From Carassius auratus (Eukaryota > Chordata > Actinopteri > Cypriniformes > Cyprinidae), in assembly GCF_003368295.1 (NCBI RefSeq), contig NC_039270.1, positions 7,567,381-7,631,380 on the forward strand: a stretch of 64,000 bases of DNA, read 5' to 3'. The position numbers and the translations under genes are program-made. A model generated the notes under the pieces. It searched no databases. It worked only from the letters and a program-made list of their open reading frames with translations, and had not been told where the DNA came from. Below are positions 44,801-58,315 of this stretch, piece after piece. Every line of letters begins with the position of its first letter. Position 1 is the stretch's first letter.

Positions 44801-47800
44801 ATTTATGAGCGCTGGATCAATGTAACACACTCGGAGTCATTGTGGCTTCACTTAGAAATGCATTAGCAGTGAGAGAGGATGCTAATGCGCTCTCTTCACA
44901 CACTGGCTACACTGTCAGATGATGACTAAGATCTTTCTGGACAATGCAGAATGGAGACAGCAGCATGCCGGTCTCACCTCAAGTGCACTACAAAAACAAA
45001 TCATTAGCCCACATGCTAATTGGAGATTTGGTGCTTGTACTAAAGCCTCCAGCTAAATAATGAGTTGTTACAAACTTTTAATTAAACACAAGTGATCTCC
45101 ATTGAAGCACAATACAAAAGGCCATTTTAATTCACTAAATCAAAGATCTCAGACTACAGGAAACGTTTCATACAGACTCTCAAGTGTTAAAGACCCATGA
45201 AATTGCTGCTTCTTATTACTGCTAGTGTTCATTCTTGCTTATTGCATAAGCAATAGCCAATTGACTTTAGATTTTCTATTTGGAAGCAAGCGATATAATG
45301 GGAAGAGGACAAAAAAGAGGGACTAATCTGGTGAAATATTAAAAACAGATCATTTAAAGGAGCGGTAAAGGTACGTAAGTTTTTGACTCCACTAAAGCAT
45401 AAAAGTACCATAATATGTTTGCAGATATTTAAGAAACATGCTAAGTTAACATACTTGTTTATCTGAAAAACAATGCTACAGTCATTCTACTTTGAAAATG
45501 TGTGTTCCGGGCCAAAATGTCGGTGTTTGTTTTGGTTTGTGAAACCCGCCCACTGCCAGTTTGCCCAGTTGTATTTCGGCACCCCGAGTTGCCAGTTGGT
45601 GGAAAACACAGCTTATTTAATTGAATTCATCATCAAGTGCGCTCGTTCCTGTTTGTGCTTTAGATGTGGCAACCTGCCCGTTCTCCAATATTTTGAATTT
45701 GGGCTGCAATACCTAGTTCAACCTCTTGGTGTCAATCCTAAATACAGCACCTTTATTCATGCCTGCGAGAAAAATCCTAAATATATTTGATTTGTTACAA
45801 TGGACCTAATGTACTTTTGTGTAAAATCCACAAAAGTACAATTTTGATTTAGTGGTCTATCTTTATCATGGGATTGTTAACCCAAAAATATAATTATTTA
45901 CTGACCCTCATGTCATTCCAAAACTATATGTATAGTTCAAACACAAATGAAGACCTGAGAGATCTGTCCCTCCATTGAAAGTCCTTTCCACCAAAACACT
46001 GACGAAGGTAAGACTTCTGACTATGTTTTCTGATTAAACATGATCATGATGATAGCCCAGTTACTTCAAGTTTATTTATAAATTTGTAACATACAGCATA
46101 ATGCGTGGCTTTTCTTTGTCAGTAACTACGTACTAGTGACTAACCTTTTCAGTTTTCAGTTTTAGACCAGTTCTCACTATGAACTGACTATTAACTATGA
46201 CTTATGCCTCAGTAAACTCCTCATTTGGCGCTTATTCATTTTTATTAAGGCGGTTGTTAAGTTTAAGTGTGGGGTGGGGTGGATTAAAGATATATCTAAA
46301 ATATGGTCATGCAGAATTAATATGTGCTTTATCATTACTAATAAACACCCAATATACAGTACTAGTAATATACTTGCTAATAAGCAATGAGAACTGGTAC
46401 ACAAAATAAAAGTGTTACCAAATATGTTTAGTACCATGTGATATCCAATGTCAAATATGCATCCTTAAGCAAAACCAGTGGGGAACCAGTGACCCTAATG
46501 CAGTTAGTATTAGGTGTGTGTGTGTGTGTAACAGTGAGTGTGAGCCTCACCTTCTCGCTCTCCTCTCGGCTCATGGCCAAGGCCAGCTGCAGCTGGAGTT
46601 CCTCCTCTCCGCTCGTCTGCGGCCGGGCGCGCTCCAGATCTGGGGCCAGATGAGGAGAGGAAGAGGAGGCTGGGAGGAAGAAAAGAGAAAATGCTTGATT
46701 CAACCTCTTGCTTTGGATGAGAAAGGACTGGCACCACCACTGAATGTTAATCAAGCGCCCAAATCACTGTTGTTCCATGCCCGGGCAGGAATTGCTTTCC
46801 TGTGCCTGTCTGACTCTGCTGGTGAAACAATGGGGTGTCTGTGTGGGGCAGGAGAGGAGCGATGGGGCGATGGGGCTTACATTATAATTACCCCATCCTA
46901 CTTTTTGGTGCTCGTAGTGCTGTAGCGCATCAGTTCAAGTGTCATGTGAACCGATAACCTCTTTCTCTTTACTACAAGTTACAGCATGAAATAAACATAA
47001 ATGAACATTAGAAGGAAACAGTACAACTCATGTTAATGTTAATTACTCAATCAGTGTTTCAGCCAAAGAAAACATTACATTAATTTAACATAATATTTAA
47101 CTCAGAAAAGCCAATGAATGTTCTTAAAGTCATATTATAATATAATGGGTGTTGCATGTGAAATTATGCTTGCTGTTGTTCTGTCTGTACATTGATCTTT
47201 ATATAAATCCGTTGTTTTATTTATTTACTGTGAATTACATGCTTGTCTGTATTTATTTCAGAAAGAGATAGACCTGCTTTCTCTGTGAACACGGCCTTGG
47301 ACCAGAAACTGGAAAGAACCAGAAACTGGCCGTGCCGTTTCCCAGTTGCTATCATTTCCACTACAGTGGCTCCGAATGGCGCGTCTGGCCTGGAATGCAC
47401 TGATGTACAGATAAGGTCAACTTTTACCATCATCTACTCTGGCTCATGACCATCTGACCCTGAAAACGGTGACCATTAACACATTTCATTAAGCACCCAT
47501 GGAAGCACGGGTTCGGAAATTCCTGTACTTTCCCAAAATACCTGGCATCATGACAAATAAAAAAAGTAAAAGTGAAAGCACATTGCGCCTTGTGTCATCA
47601 AAGGTTTGATTTCAGTAGATCAACGAATGTCAAAAAGTCCCTTGTAGAAACTAAATATGTGGGCTGTCGTACTGTACGAGAGAGGGCCTAAAAAACAGAT
47701 AACCATTTTACAAATTAGAAATGATAAGCTGATCATTATAATGTTATGGCATATACACTACCAGTTTGAGGTTAGTAAGATTTTTTTAATGTTTTTGATA

Positions 47801-50712
47801 GCTCTTATGCTTATGCACTACAAGTCTGCATATATTGGAATAAAATGTGCTGCTCAGTATTTTTGTGGAAGATGTAATGCTTTTTTCAGGATTCTTTGAT
47901 GAATAGAAATGAAAAACATTTATTTGAAATAGAAATCGTTTGCAACGTTATAAATTTATTTACTTTCACTTCTAAAAAATACAGTATAATGCATCCATGC
48001 TTAAAGTAATAATTTCTTTGAAAAAAATGACTTATTCCAACATATCCAATATATTGCAATATATATTGTTTATTTAATAAACTGAGCTCAAGTCTATCAC
48101 TAAAGTACAGTCCATAGAAATTCATTTTGTAATCAAAAATGTGTTTGTTTGAGCAGGCCATGAGACATGTGTTAAGTTTTGGTCTATGTGTACACATTCA
48201 GACTAATGCCTTTTAAATGGACAGTCCTAGATAGAATCCAAAACCAAATTTAGTAATTTTAGCCCTGTAGATTCATTGTAAATGCAGTGATAAATGCTGT
48301 AGAGGCACATTCCTCACATGCATACTGGATATCTGCTCTATAAATATGTGAAGGATGCAACGAGTCAAAAAAAAAAAAGTTTTTCTCTGTAAGTATGCAG
48401 AGGAGGAACATCTTTGATGCATTTCTGACAGTTCTGATATGCTATCAGCTTCTAAACTGAGGGCCAAACTGAAGAAGCCAGGCATCAGGGCAAACAACTA
48501 CTCATACAAAGTTCTTCAAAAACGTTTATTTTTAAGTCTAAGAGGTGAAAGATACAGTTTGGAAAGACATGAGAGTGAGTTCATGACAGAACAGTCATTT
48601 CTGAGTGAAATATGCCTTTAAAGCCGCAAACAAAAATCAACCTGAAGCCTTCAAAAAATAACATATAGTAAGCAAAGAGCCTCACAGAGAGAGTAAATGA
48701 TTGAACTTGGGAAGAATGTAGATGCATATCCGCTCCACAGCTACACATGCATTAAGTGATCAGATCCATATGGAGTCATCCACACCATCATGAGGCACTT
48801 TATATTAAAACTGTATCACATTCTCACAAAAAGAGACGGTAGACCTTCCAAATGACTGAAGCATGAGGGTTAAAAGCACAAGGCTGTGTGTGATGCACCT
48901 CTCTATGTAAACAGTGTATGTACACATTCACATTCACTATTGACAGCGGGTTACTCATTGGCTTGGTTCACTTCAGCAGCTAAATGATTATAAAACTATT
49001 TTGAAAACCCCAGTCAATGAAAGAATGAAGTACTATCCATTTCAGAGAAGTGAAACAAGTGTGTGCTCACTCCTGACAAACATTAAAGGTATAACTCATC
49101 CAAAAATGAACATTCTGTCATCATCTGCTAACATTCTTGTCCTTCCAAACCTGTACAACTTTCATTCCCCTTCAGAACTGATTTCTTAATGAAACCAGAG
49201 GGATTTCTGTCCCTTCAATCAAAGTCCATTTGTCCAGAACTTTGACGCTTCAAGAACTTCACAGTAACTCCAATGAGATTAGTTCCAACATCAAGCAAGC
49301 AAACTGAAACTTCAAGTTACCATATTTAAAGGGTTAGTTCACCCAAAAATTAATGTGGTAAGCTATTGGATTTCATAAAAATATATAATTTTCAGCCATA
49401 TCTAATCATAATGTTACTGATAACATTTCAGTATTGACTTGGATATGTAAATACTGTAATACAAGCTTAACCTCTGGATCAACACAAACCTCATCAAGAG
49501 TATATTTTAAAAAAAACAGTAAAAGACAACGTTAAAGGGACAGTTCACCCAAAAATCTAAATTCTGTCATTAATTACTCAGCCTGATCTCCTTGCAAACT
49601 CATAAGACCTTCGTTCATCTTTGGAACATAAATTAACATATTTTTGATAAAATCTGAGAGCTTTTTGACCCTGCATAGACAGCAAGGCTACTGCAACGTT
49701 ACCAGGTCAATAAATATAGAAAGGACATTGGTCAAATATTCCATGTGACTATTCACGAGAGTGCCGCAAATAGTTATTTTTGAGCACAAAAACTGTTCTC
49801 GTAGCTTCATAAAACTGCAGTTGAGCCACTGATGTCACATGGACTATTTCACTGAAGTCCTTACTACCTTTCTGGACCTCGAACATGTCCGTTGCTTTCT
49901 ACACTGAATCAGAAAGCTCTCGGATTTCATCAAAAATATCTTAATTTGTGTTCTGAGGACGAACAAAGGTCATACAGGTTTGGAACGACATGAGGGGGAG
50001 TAATTAATGACAGAATAACTCTATAAATGATTGTGCATTACTTAATATTCAACTGTACCATAAGTGTATGATTTATCCCAGTCATTCATAAGCAGTATGA
50101 ACAGTCATACTCACAGTTGAAGGAGGAAGGTGAGTGCCTCACCCTGCCGTGCTCTTCCCCATACACTGCTTCCATGTTGGGCTGAGCGGTGTGACGTCCC
50201 GGATAGGGAGGTGGTAAAGATCCATAAGCCATGGCACTGCTGGTTCCCGTCACACGCTCACGGGTCTTGTGCGCCTGCGATCTCTCCTGCTTGAGCCGCT
50301 CGTCGTCCCTGAGCAGAGCCACCAGCTGCTTGGACTTTTCCCGCACGCCCATGCCCTGGTCCTGCCCTTCCCGGTCGATGTACTGGAAGTCCCGCAGAGT
50401 CTGGATGGCATAGATGTTCTCCTTGCACTGCTGGGCCACGCGCTCTGATCCTGACTTGATCAGATAGTCCAGCAGAGTGAGGGCCTTGTACACGTGCCGC
50501 CAGTTCTTGCCGTGGTCATTGAGCCTCTTCCAGATGATGCCCATGACCTCGGTGAAGGCCACCACGTTGAAGGTCAGGTCTGCGATTTCCATCAAGAGCG
50601 AGGTCGGAGGACCCCACGGGTCGTTGGAGGTCGCCTCCCTGACCTTGATCTCCGCATCCGTGTAGTTGTTCACAATGTTCTTCATCTGCCGCCGTAAAGA
50701 AGAGGTCGTCAT
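38887..50712 (-). CDS. epn2: Epsin 2, clathrin endocytic adaptor (complete coding region)
   Basis: Ten coding exons in transcript order: 50115-50712, 46551-46669, 44535-44612, 44339-44434, 42578-42664, 42088-42226, 40318-40491, 40091-40186, 39262-39492 and 38887-39173. They join in frame to 634 residues. The first holds the ENTH domain (MTTSSLRRQMKNIVNNYTDA, GKNWRHVYKALTLLDYLIK, NIYAIQTLRDFQYIDREG), which binds PI(4,5)P2. Three ubiquitin-interacting motifs follow on separate exons: EEELQLQLALAMSREE, DEQTQLQIAMSLSKEE, DEEAQLQLALTLSKEE; exon 42578-42664 has a weaker DESLLQKALEESKRE. Then come a clathrin-box-like LDLADIF, DPW motifs for AP2 (SDPWDSLG, PDPWDAP), a second clathrin-box-like VNLDSLI, and three NPF motifs for EH domains, the last at the C-terminus. 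Length and motif order match EPN2. The GC donor after exon 40091-40186 is an inference. Confidence 0.93.
39590..39900. repeat. Dispersed cyprinid repeat with the GATCATGTGAC/CAGCAAAT motif family
   Basis: AACCAAGGCTGCATTTATTC, GTCACATGATCTTTCAGAAATC-type sequence and CTAATTTGCTGCTCAAGAAA lie in order. The same blocks appear in reverse sense near 56730-56960 and 60140-60255, so this is one element family with at least three copies here. This copy is in an epn2 intron. Confidence 0.65.
44640..46540. other. epn2 intron between the first and second ubiquitin-interacting-motif exons
   Basis: No coding similarity. The intron carries one partial copy of the AGTTCACCC-type repeat (about 45880-46000: CAAAAATATAATTATTTACT, CTCATGTCATTCCAAAACTA) and a dispersed repeat piece at 46150-46420. 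Confidence 0.55.
46670..50114. other. epn2 intron following the ENTH exon
   Basis: No coding similarity. It contains MITE copies at 49080-49270 (partial) and 49525-50035 (palindromic) and a short related piece near 49330. Confidence 0.55.
49525..50035. mobile_element. Palindromic MITE of the AGTTCACCCAAAAATG family
   Basis: Left: AAAGGGACAGTTCACCCAAA, then ATAAGACCTTCGTTCATCTT. Right, inverted: ACGAACAAAGGTCATACAGG, GGAACGACATGAGGGGGAGT and AATTAATGACAGAATAACTC. No coding capacity. Confidence 0.75.
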
Positions 50713-50831
50713 GATGACTACGGTGTTTTAGGAGGATGAAGACGGTTTGTGGTGAGAAGAAATGGGATGCAATGTGTGCCACCAAGAAGCAATGGTCAGG
50801 AATCTCCAGCAAAATCTACAGCTTTGTTATC
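50713..50831 (-). other. epn2 5' UTR part of exon 2
   Basis: Minus strand upstream of the ATG (50712-50710) runs to an acceptor TTTTTCAG whose AG lies at 50833-50832. This makes the first coding exon 50115-50831 and requires a non-coding exon further upstream. Confidence 0.65.
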
Positions 50832-50833
50832 CT

Positions 50834-53800
50834 GAAAAAGAGAGACACATGACTCATTTCAATGGATTGGTTCCCTGGATGTCTTTGGATAACATGCACC
50901 TCATATTTGAATGGATTCAGCAGCTTTTTGGCTAACCTATCCTTCTAAAAAGAAGTGCACTAAAGCTTACTTAATATCAGTGCTGGTTAGATGACTTACA
51001 AATTGTTGTCTGTTACTGATTACAAATTACATACATAAATTGTAATTTGTAATGCAATCCATTACATTTCCAATTAGTTTAGTAGTTAGTACTTTGTGAT
51101 GCACCACCTGGCATGAGAAACCCGTTCTCAAAGACTTACTTTTAGTCATTATTTTATTGGGGTAGCACACATATTCTGAATGTCTTCGGCAGAATTCAAA
51201 TGAGCCATTTTAATCTAGATTAATTCCAAGATCACAGTGAGATTAATCTAGATTTTAAAAATGAATCTATGCCCACCACTACTAAATATACTTTGATATA
51301 ACACTAAAACGTCTGTCATCGATTAAATATATTTAGAATTACACATTTGCAAGTTGCAATTTAGTACACTTAAAATAAATTACATTTAAAAGTAATATCA
51401 CATAACACATTAAAGTTAAATTATAAACAAGTACTGCGCATGTGCTTTAGTTTGTTTCTCAACACATTAAATGTACTTCTTGAAAGCAAGACAAAAGAGT
51501 ATTAATTCATTTAGATTAAAACTTTAAATTTGACATTATAATAGTGTACTTATTAACTGTTAAGAAACAAAATCATGAAAATATTTCTCTTTAAGTACAC
51601 TTTTTTTTCCAATTTATATTAAAAGAAATTCCAGCTTCTTAAAAATACATTTAAGTGCACTTATTTTCACAAGGGTACTGTCTGACAGCTGACAGGTTCT
51701 TTTGATATGATATCAGAACACATACCTCGGCTCCTCTCTGCAATATAACACAAACCACCTGCATTCAACATGTCTTCAAAGAAATGAGCACCAGCTGAGG
51801 AGGAACGCAGACTTGAGAGAAACATCCCGAAAGACACTTCTGCTCCTTTGGTCTTTAACATTTAAGCTATTTGTAGCAACAATCTTGGATGTCGAAGGTG
51901 CTTTTCAAAGGTGTGCCATTCAGTCAAACAGCTGAAGTAATTTCAGTACCTCAGCACCCAGCCACCACCAGTTTGGGGAGAGCTTTCCTATCTGTTTGTC
52001 CCAAATTAGACAAGGATGTATTTACGTAAAACTTGTTTGAAAAAAAAAAAAAAAAACTTGGGACATGTGTAAAGAAAAGACCAGTAAAACTTTGGCACAC
52101 ATTTTCCCTCATACAAATACTTTAGAACTAGCAAAACTTGAGATTCACATTAGGCACAAGTGTTATGACTACATGCACATTAAATTACATTATCCAGGAT
52201 AATGTAGGCTGTCAGTCTAAACTCAAATATAGAAAGAGGAAAATACCCGTAACCATGAACAAACGGAGTTAACCAAGTGAAACATCCTCCTGGTCACTGA
52301 CACAGCTAATCAAACAAACAGCTATAGTATCATCACCTGCTAAAAGAAAGGGGCTTTCACAACATGAGGAATGCTTTCAGAGTTCCTGTAACAATTGCCG
52401 GAAGTAGCGTGTTCACACCGCAGGAACTGGGAACGATGGTAGTTCTTGGAAAACCTTTTTTGGGGACTATATTAACTCCAGCACTCCAGGAACTACCAGT
52501 GGTGTAAATGCACATTGACTGGACGAACGCATGCCATACAATAGAGCACACACCATTTTTAAAGACACAGTTTACGCTCACTGCACACACTGACTAATGA
52601 TGGACAATATAAACTGCACAAACAACACATTCCTGATCAACAACAAAGTGCTGCAGGAGTTGCTACTGGCAAAATACCCAAGTGGAAAAATGACATAGGC
52701 CACTTTCATTTAAAAAAATATATAAAGTCTGATAAAATCACTCCAATTCGACCAGCATCAGTGAGTCTCAATAATTAAAAACAGAGCTGAAAAACATAAA
52801 ACACTCATAAAAACATTAGCAATCAATTAATTAATAGGTAAGAAGAGATTTAAAAAAAAATGTACAAACATTTAACTGGTGTTTCATGAATGAGGCCCAT
52901 TAAACAAAACAAAACAAAAAACAATAATAAATATAAATAAATAAACAAATAAATATATATATATATTACTTTTTTCAGTTGTAATGGGAAGTTTATAACA
53001 TTTGTAAACTGTAAGAAACATCTCTGGAGAGAAAAAAAAACTACTTTCCACATAACTTTAATAACAATAGCATACACTGAAGAAGATTGGTGTACAAACA
53101 ACTTTCTCTTCAACTTTCGAAAATATGCAAGTAGCCTAAATAAGACTAAGACAAGTAAATAAAGTCAGAAATAGTATTTTGTTGTAAAACATACTCTGAA
53201 AAAATCATCTAACTGCGTTCTGGTGGAGAGACTGTGTGGGATTGATCAGTCAAACCAACGAAAATGATTAATTTTTATTACTAGACTGGTCTAGAAATAT
53301 TACTGTTATTTTATGTTGTTGATAACACACGTCATTGCATAATTCTGTGCATTGCATTTTGAATGGCAAAGCCATAGAGCCACTGTTGGCTTCCTCAGAA
53401 AAATTATTAATAACTTTATATAAACAAAGCCCACACCCTGAATAAAAAAGACAGGCACACATCAAAGCCGTACGCTTCATAGACCAGTGATAGTGCACAG
53501 GCCATGACCTTGATGTGGGACACATTCTGCTCTCTGGGTTTAGACCACAATCAATAACAGAGGTTTGATTAACTTCACTTTTCTGCTGAGAGTCGGTGCT
53601 GCACAAAGAGGGTGGGATTTCAAAAACAAGCGCTGCTGGCACCTGGGCACAATACACAATGAGTTCCCACGTCCATCTGAACGCTCACACAAATACAAAC
53701 ACATCAGTATAAGAGAGAGTGGGGTCATTTACATAGGGTCAGTCTCGCCTCTCAGATTCTTTTACTGTGTGTCATCGCTTAAAAATATATATATATTTTT

Positions 53801-54742
53801 TTTTTGAACATTGTACTAATACTTTGTTAAAAGCTGTGTGTGTGTAAACAAGATCTTTATATATAGTCAGCTTTACATTTGGCTTATAATCAAGTATTAA
53901 AAAAAATTTAAATACTAGGAATTAATTCTGTAAGTATAAATGAACTATGAAGTACATATTTTAGAAAAGGTGGCCACGCTTTCTTATAAGGTCAAATTCT
54001 TCCCTTAACAAACCTTTAACTACAACTTTTGTACAAAATAAGTCTGAATTGCTGCTTATTACCGAAAAGCTTTGTCGTAATTACACCATAATGACATCAT
54101 CAGGAAGTCAATTCTGTAATGACAAGCAATTATATCAATTTTTACCCCGTTTTTATTTATTTTTGTATAGTAGTTATTAAAAAGGGATTCTATAGTATAC
54201 TTTTTTATTATTATTTTAAAATACAACTGGCACAATGCAAGGCAATTATCTTTTAAAAAATGAAAATATTCCTAACTTCACTGAATTACCAACAGAATAT
54301 CGAAAAAAGTTGTAGCCTATGGATTTGTTTCTACTTTTGTGTAAATGCAACGTCACGTCGCGTTATATTTCAGATAAATAATATGTAAATAGGCTATCTC
54401 TGTTCTCTCGTAAACGAGTTCACTAAGCAGAAGAAAACCACTTTCACTCCGGGTGGAGGACCAGCTCGTGCTCAAATCTGCCTCTCGCGGGTTTGACTGA
54501 GGATTTTAACCTGGAAGGTAAATCACACCCTTAAAATCAGTCCGATGCTTCGGGACAGGGATAAAGAGGCGCTTTAGCACGCTCGCTCGCATCCTCTGAA
54601 TGCGGTATTGCGGCAGGAGAGCTGAACGTGGAGAGGGCGACGTCTGCTCGCGTGACTCAGCTGGAATAATAACAGCAAGATTTGGGAATCTCACATTGAC
54701 CCGAAAAGAGCCGAGACCGCAAACCGTCCTTTGTGTCCTTAC
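50834..54742. other. Probable epn2 intron 1
   Basis: No conserved coding sequence is seen. It holds a CAGTGCTGG-type repeat piece with AATTGTAATTTGTAATGCAA (50976-51080) and AT-rich DNA. Open frames in it have no family similarity. Confidence 0.5.
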
Positions 54743-55140
54743 CTCTCATTGCTTGACATAAAGGTCCCAACCTCGGGATCCTATCGGCAGCTGTGCTCCT
54801 CTCGACATCTCCGCATGTTTGTTTTCAGGGTGGAGAGTTTGGGAAATCTGGACTCAAATGCAGCAGGCGTTCGACACAGTTATGCGCCTCAAAGTTTCGC
54901 CTGCGTGTTTTTGTTGTTTCGCTTTGTGGAGGAGTATCCGGTTAGGAGTTATTGGTACATATCCCGAGAAAAAGTGCTAGGCGCCAACCTCGCTGATACA
55001 GAGCCCCGTGTTAAAGCCCAGTAAAGCGAGCCGAGGGACGAGGCTGATGGAGGGAGGGCGGCTCGAGCCTGCAGAGTCAGGCAGTCTGATTTAACCCTTT
55101 GTGCTCCGAGAAGAGACACACGAGCCCGTCACTGGCAGAA
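54400..55140 (-). promoter_or_regulatory. CpG-rich promoter region and probable non-coding first exon of epn2
   Basis: In an AT-rich neighbourhood this stretch is rich in CG dinucleotides. On the minus strand a donor GAGAG/GTAAGG has its GT at 54742-54741, so a first exon would cover 54743 to about 55050. A short open frame on the plus strand (54731-55024) is best read as a by-product. The exact start site is unknown. Confidence 0.6.
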
Positions 55141-55323
55141 ACCAAATCACTGCTACCCTGATGTCCCGATTCATCAGTCAGCTCTGCCTAGAAACCTGCT
55201 CTCAGAGGACACTTCATACCAAGAGTACCCGGTTAAAAAATGTTTTTTTTAGGCTATATATGTAATAATCCAAAGATCATCTGATGTGCCTTTAGAAAGA
55301 AATACTATTTCTTTCTTTCTCTG

Positions 55324-55347
55324 AAAAAAAAAAAAAAAAAAAAAAAT

Positions 55348-55421
<74 letters not shown>
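55324..55421. repeat. A-run followed by (TA)n
   Basis: About 23 adenines (55324-55346) lead through AATAAT into TA dinucleotides to 55421. Confidence 0.95.
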
Positions 55422-55424
<3 letters not shown>

Positions 55425-56729
55425 TTAGATTTTTGTAATTATTTGTAAAACTTCACTGGTAAAAAAGTTTCAAAGTAGCATATCGTACACACACACATAC
55501 ATATATAATGAAAATAGATAGATAGACAGACAGATAGATTTTTAAAATAGCTACTTTTCACTTTCATTCATTTTATACTGGATAATAGTTTATTTAATAT
55601 ATATATAATAGCTCATAAAACGGGATTTGTGCGATTAATGCTTTTGGAAAAAAATACACCAGATTGTTTACCGCATCTGAGGATGGTGAAACTGTGTCTC
55701 ATGTGCTCTTAGGAAATGGCAGGGCAGCTCTAGAGCCGTATTAAAGGGGGTGGAGATGAGGGGTGTTAAATTACTTATGACTCTTCCCACAGACCTACCG
55801 CTTATTCTCATGATTTATTCATTATTATGCCATATAATGGCTTTAAAGTGTTACCCAACCTCTTCTGTCTTATGCAAGCCTTGCAGCCACATGATCAACT
55901 CATTAGTCATTATCATAAATAGTATAAATGTCATTAAAAATTTGATTGTGACATGCAGCTACATCTGATCAACATTAACATTAGCTATATTTTGGAGAGA
56001 AATGTGTACACAAAACTGAGCTGAATCTGACGGAAAGATGTTGCTTTTGAGATATTCTCAAAAGCAACAACTTTCCGAGTACACACTTTGGTTGGGAATC
56101 ATTAGAACAATCAGACTCTTTATCACAGATGCATAAATAGTGAGGAGGAATGCAAAACTACTGAAGATAAGAACTATTCAAAGCTTCCTTGTGTTTTGCC
56201 CAAGCTAGTGTTTCTGGAAATACCAGCTGTGCTCTTGAAAAACTGATACTCTCCCTCGTTTCTGTTGAATAAGCAAAGACATTCTGAACAGCCACCGAGA
56301 AAAAAAAAAAAGTGTCAGTTCTGCTTGTCAGATCTGTAGTGAGGACACAAACAGTGTTAATCCTAAACAAATTACGTTTTGACACTTTCCACAAAAGGGT
56401 ACGTTCTCGTGTCACATAACGGTTATCTAGAGGCACAAATTATGATTGATTTTATTATACTTCATTCTTAAAGTAAGGAGTATCTGATATGTTATATATC
56501 TGCATGTTATATATCTTAAAATGTGGATTTTACATTTATTGCAACAAATAAAATCACACAATCTGTTGTATTCAGACATTTTATAACACTGTGAAAAGCT
56601 GCAAACCTCGCCAAAATGACAGTAAAGACATTTTTTATGTTAAAAAAATGTCTAATCAGTGCTGTCCTGTTAAAGCATCATGATTTCCACAAAAATATTT
56701 CAGTATTGCTTAAAAAAAAAAGTTTATTA

Positions 56730-56960
56730 AGCAACAAATCAGCTTATTTAAATGATTTCTGAACATGAGACTGAAGACTGGAGTAATGATGCTTTTTATT
56801 CAGCCTTGCTACACACTAATAAATTACATTTTAAAATATATTCAGACTGAAATAAGTTATTTTCAATTGTAATATTATTTCAAAATATTGTAATATTGTT
56901 TTTTTTGGTCATATAAATTCAGCCTTGGTGGTCATAAGAATCTCAAAAATATAAAAAATT
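56730..56960. repeat. Dispersed cyprinid repeat, second copy
   Basis: AAGCAACAAATCAGCTTATT, ACTGAAGACTGGAGTAATGA and TTCAGCCTTGGTGGTCATAA match, in reverse orientation, the copy at 39590-39900. Confidence 0.65.
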
Positions 56961-58252
56961 CTTACCCGCACTTATGAGTGCAAATCTAGGTGTCACTACT
57001 TCCTATATTATCTCTATACTAAAATACACTTCCAATGTTGTAAATCCATTTTATTATTTCCTTTTCACATTGTTGCTTGATGGACCTGTTTTTGCATTTA
57101 ACAGAAGCTCTCCTCCTGTATCCTCACACTATGTCTTCTTTTTCCCTGAAAACAGACCCTGGGCCAAATTCTTTGTTTTCGTAAGGCCCGGCGGTGATGT
57201 CATCAGAGTGCACATGCAGACAGAGCAGAGGAGGAAGTTAAAGACTCACAATCCCATCCAGACATATCTCCGGCTCAGACCTTCCTGAAGCACGGATTGA
57301 AATATTGCTGCCTGGCAGGCATGAGAGCAAACACAGAAACACCCATCATGCCTTTGCTGCCCTCATATGGTAGCACTTTCCTATAACAACAAATAATCTT
57401 TCGGTTTATTACTATATTAACCAATATGATGATGTATTAATTCAGAATTTGTGCATTAGTAATAGATATAGTAGACTAAGAATACAAATTAGTGTAAATA
57501 TTAATCTGTGTTAAAATGATCAAGCAAGGTTTTTATTTTATTTTTTGGAACAAAAGTAAAACATGTAAAGCAAGATACTCTTTCGCGATATATTGTTTTT
57601 AACTGAAGCAAGAAGAAGAGCAGGCAAGATGGATTAATGCAGTTTTAGTTCTCACAAGCCTACAGATGAATAATGAAAATTAAAATGAGTGTGTGGGTGT
57701 ATGTGTATAGTCTTTTCGTATTTTATGGTACTAAGCATGAAAATAAATCTTGGAGCAAAGACTTCATTTAGAAGACGGAGATAATTACTGAAGTGAGAAG
57801 TTTAAAAATAAAAAAAGGTACAAAAGTTTAAGTTTATTGTTATAAAAATGCACAGAAATACTATTTTGAAAGTCAAAACGCAAACAAGTTGTGGTCCAAA
57901 TTTGAGGTTGATATTTCTAAAAAACTGTTTTTCAGGACCATTTAACTTTTTCAAATCATGTCCAATGAAACAAAATGACATTTTTGTGTTCACATAACAA
58001 ACGTCAAAACCTTTAACAGATTTTCACAGCATCCCCTTGAAGTAAAAATAAATAAAGCAGCACTAGAGGGTTATTCATTAATGTAGCTGCACTGTATAAG
58101 AATTTGCCAGTTTTGTTTAAAGGCTTTATTTAATTATTTTTAGTTAATTGTTAAACAAATGTGAAATAAATGTTACACGTCACATTTAGTTTCCAGGTCT
58201 GCCAGTGGCATTTTAAGGTGCTTTGTGCAATTTTGTCACATGAGTGTCAAAA

Positions 58253-58256
<4 letters not shown>

Positions 58257-58313
<57 letters not shown>
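58257..58313. repeat. (TA)n microsatellite
   Basis: About 56 bases of pure TA dinucleotide. Confidence 0.95.

Positions 58314-58315
<2 letters not shown>

Noticed and set aside
46428..46925. Several overlapping open frames near the epn2 exon at 46551-46669
   Set aside because: They are other-frame shadows of the GC-rich ubiquitin-interacting-motif exon.
54731..55024. 97-residue open frame in the CpG-rich stretch
   Set aside because: No family similarity; GC-rich sequence has few stops, and the region reads better as a minus-strand promoter and non-coding exon.
56974..57288. 104-residue open frame ending in a basic stretch
   Set aside because: No recognisable domain, no splice or promoter context, and it overlaps repeat-rich DNA.
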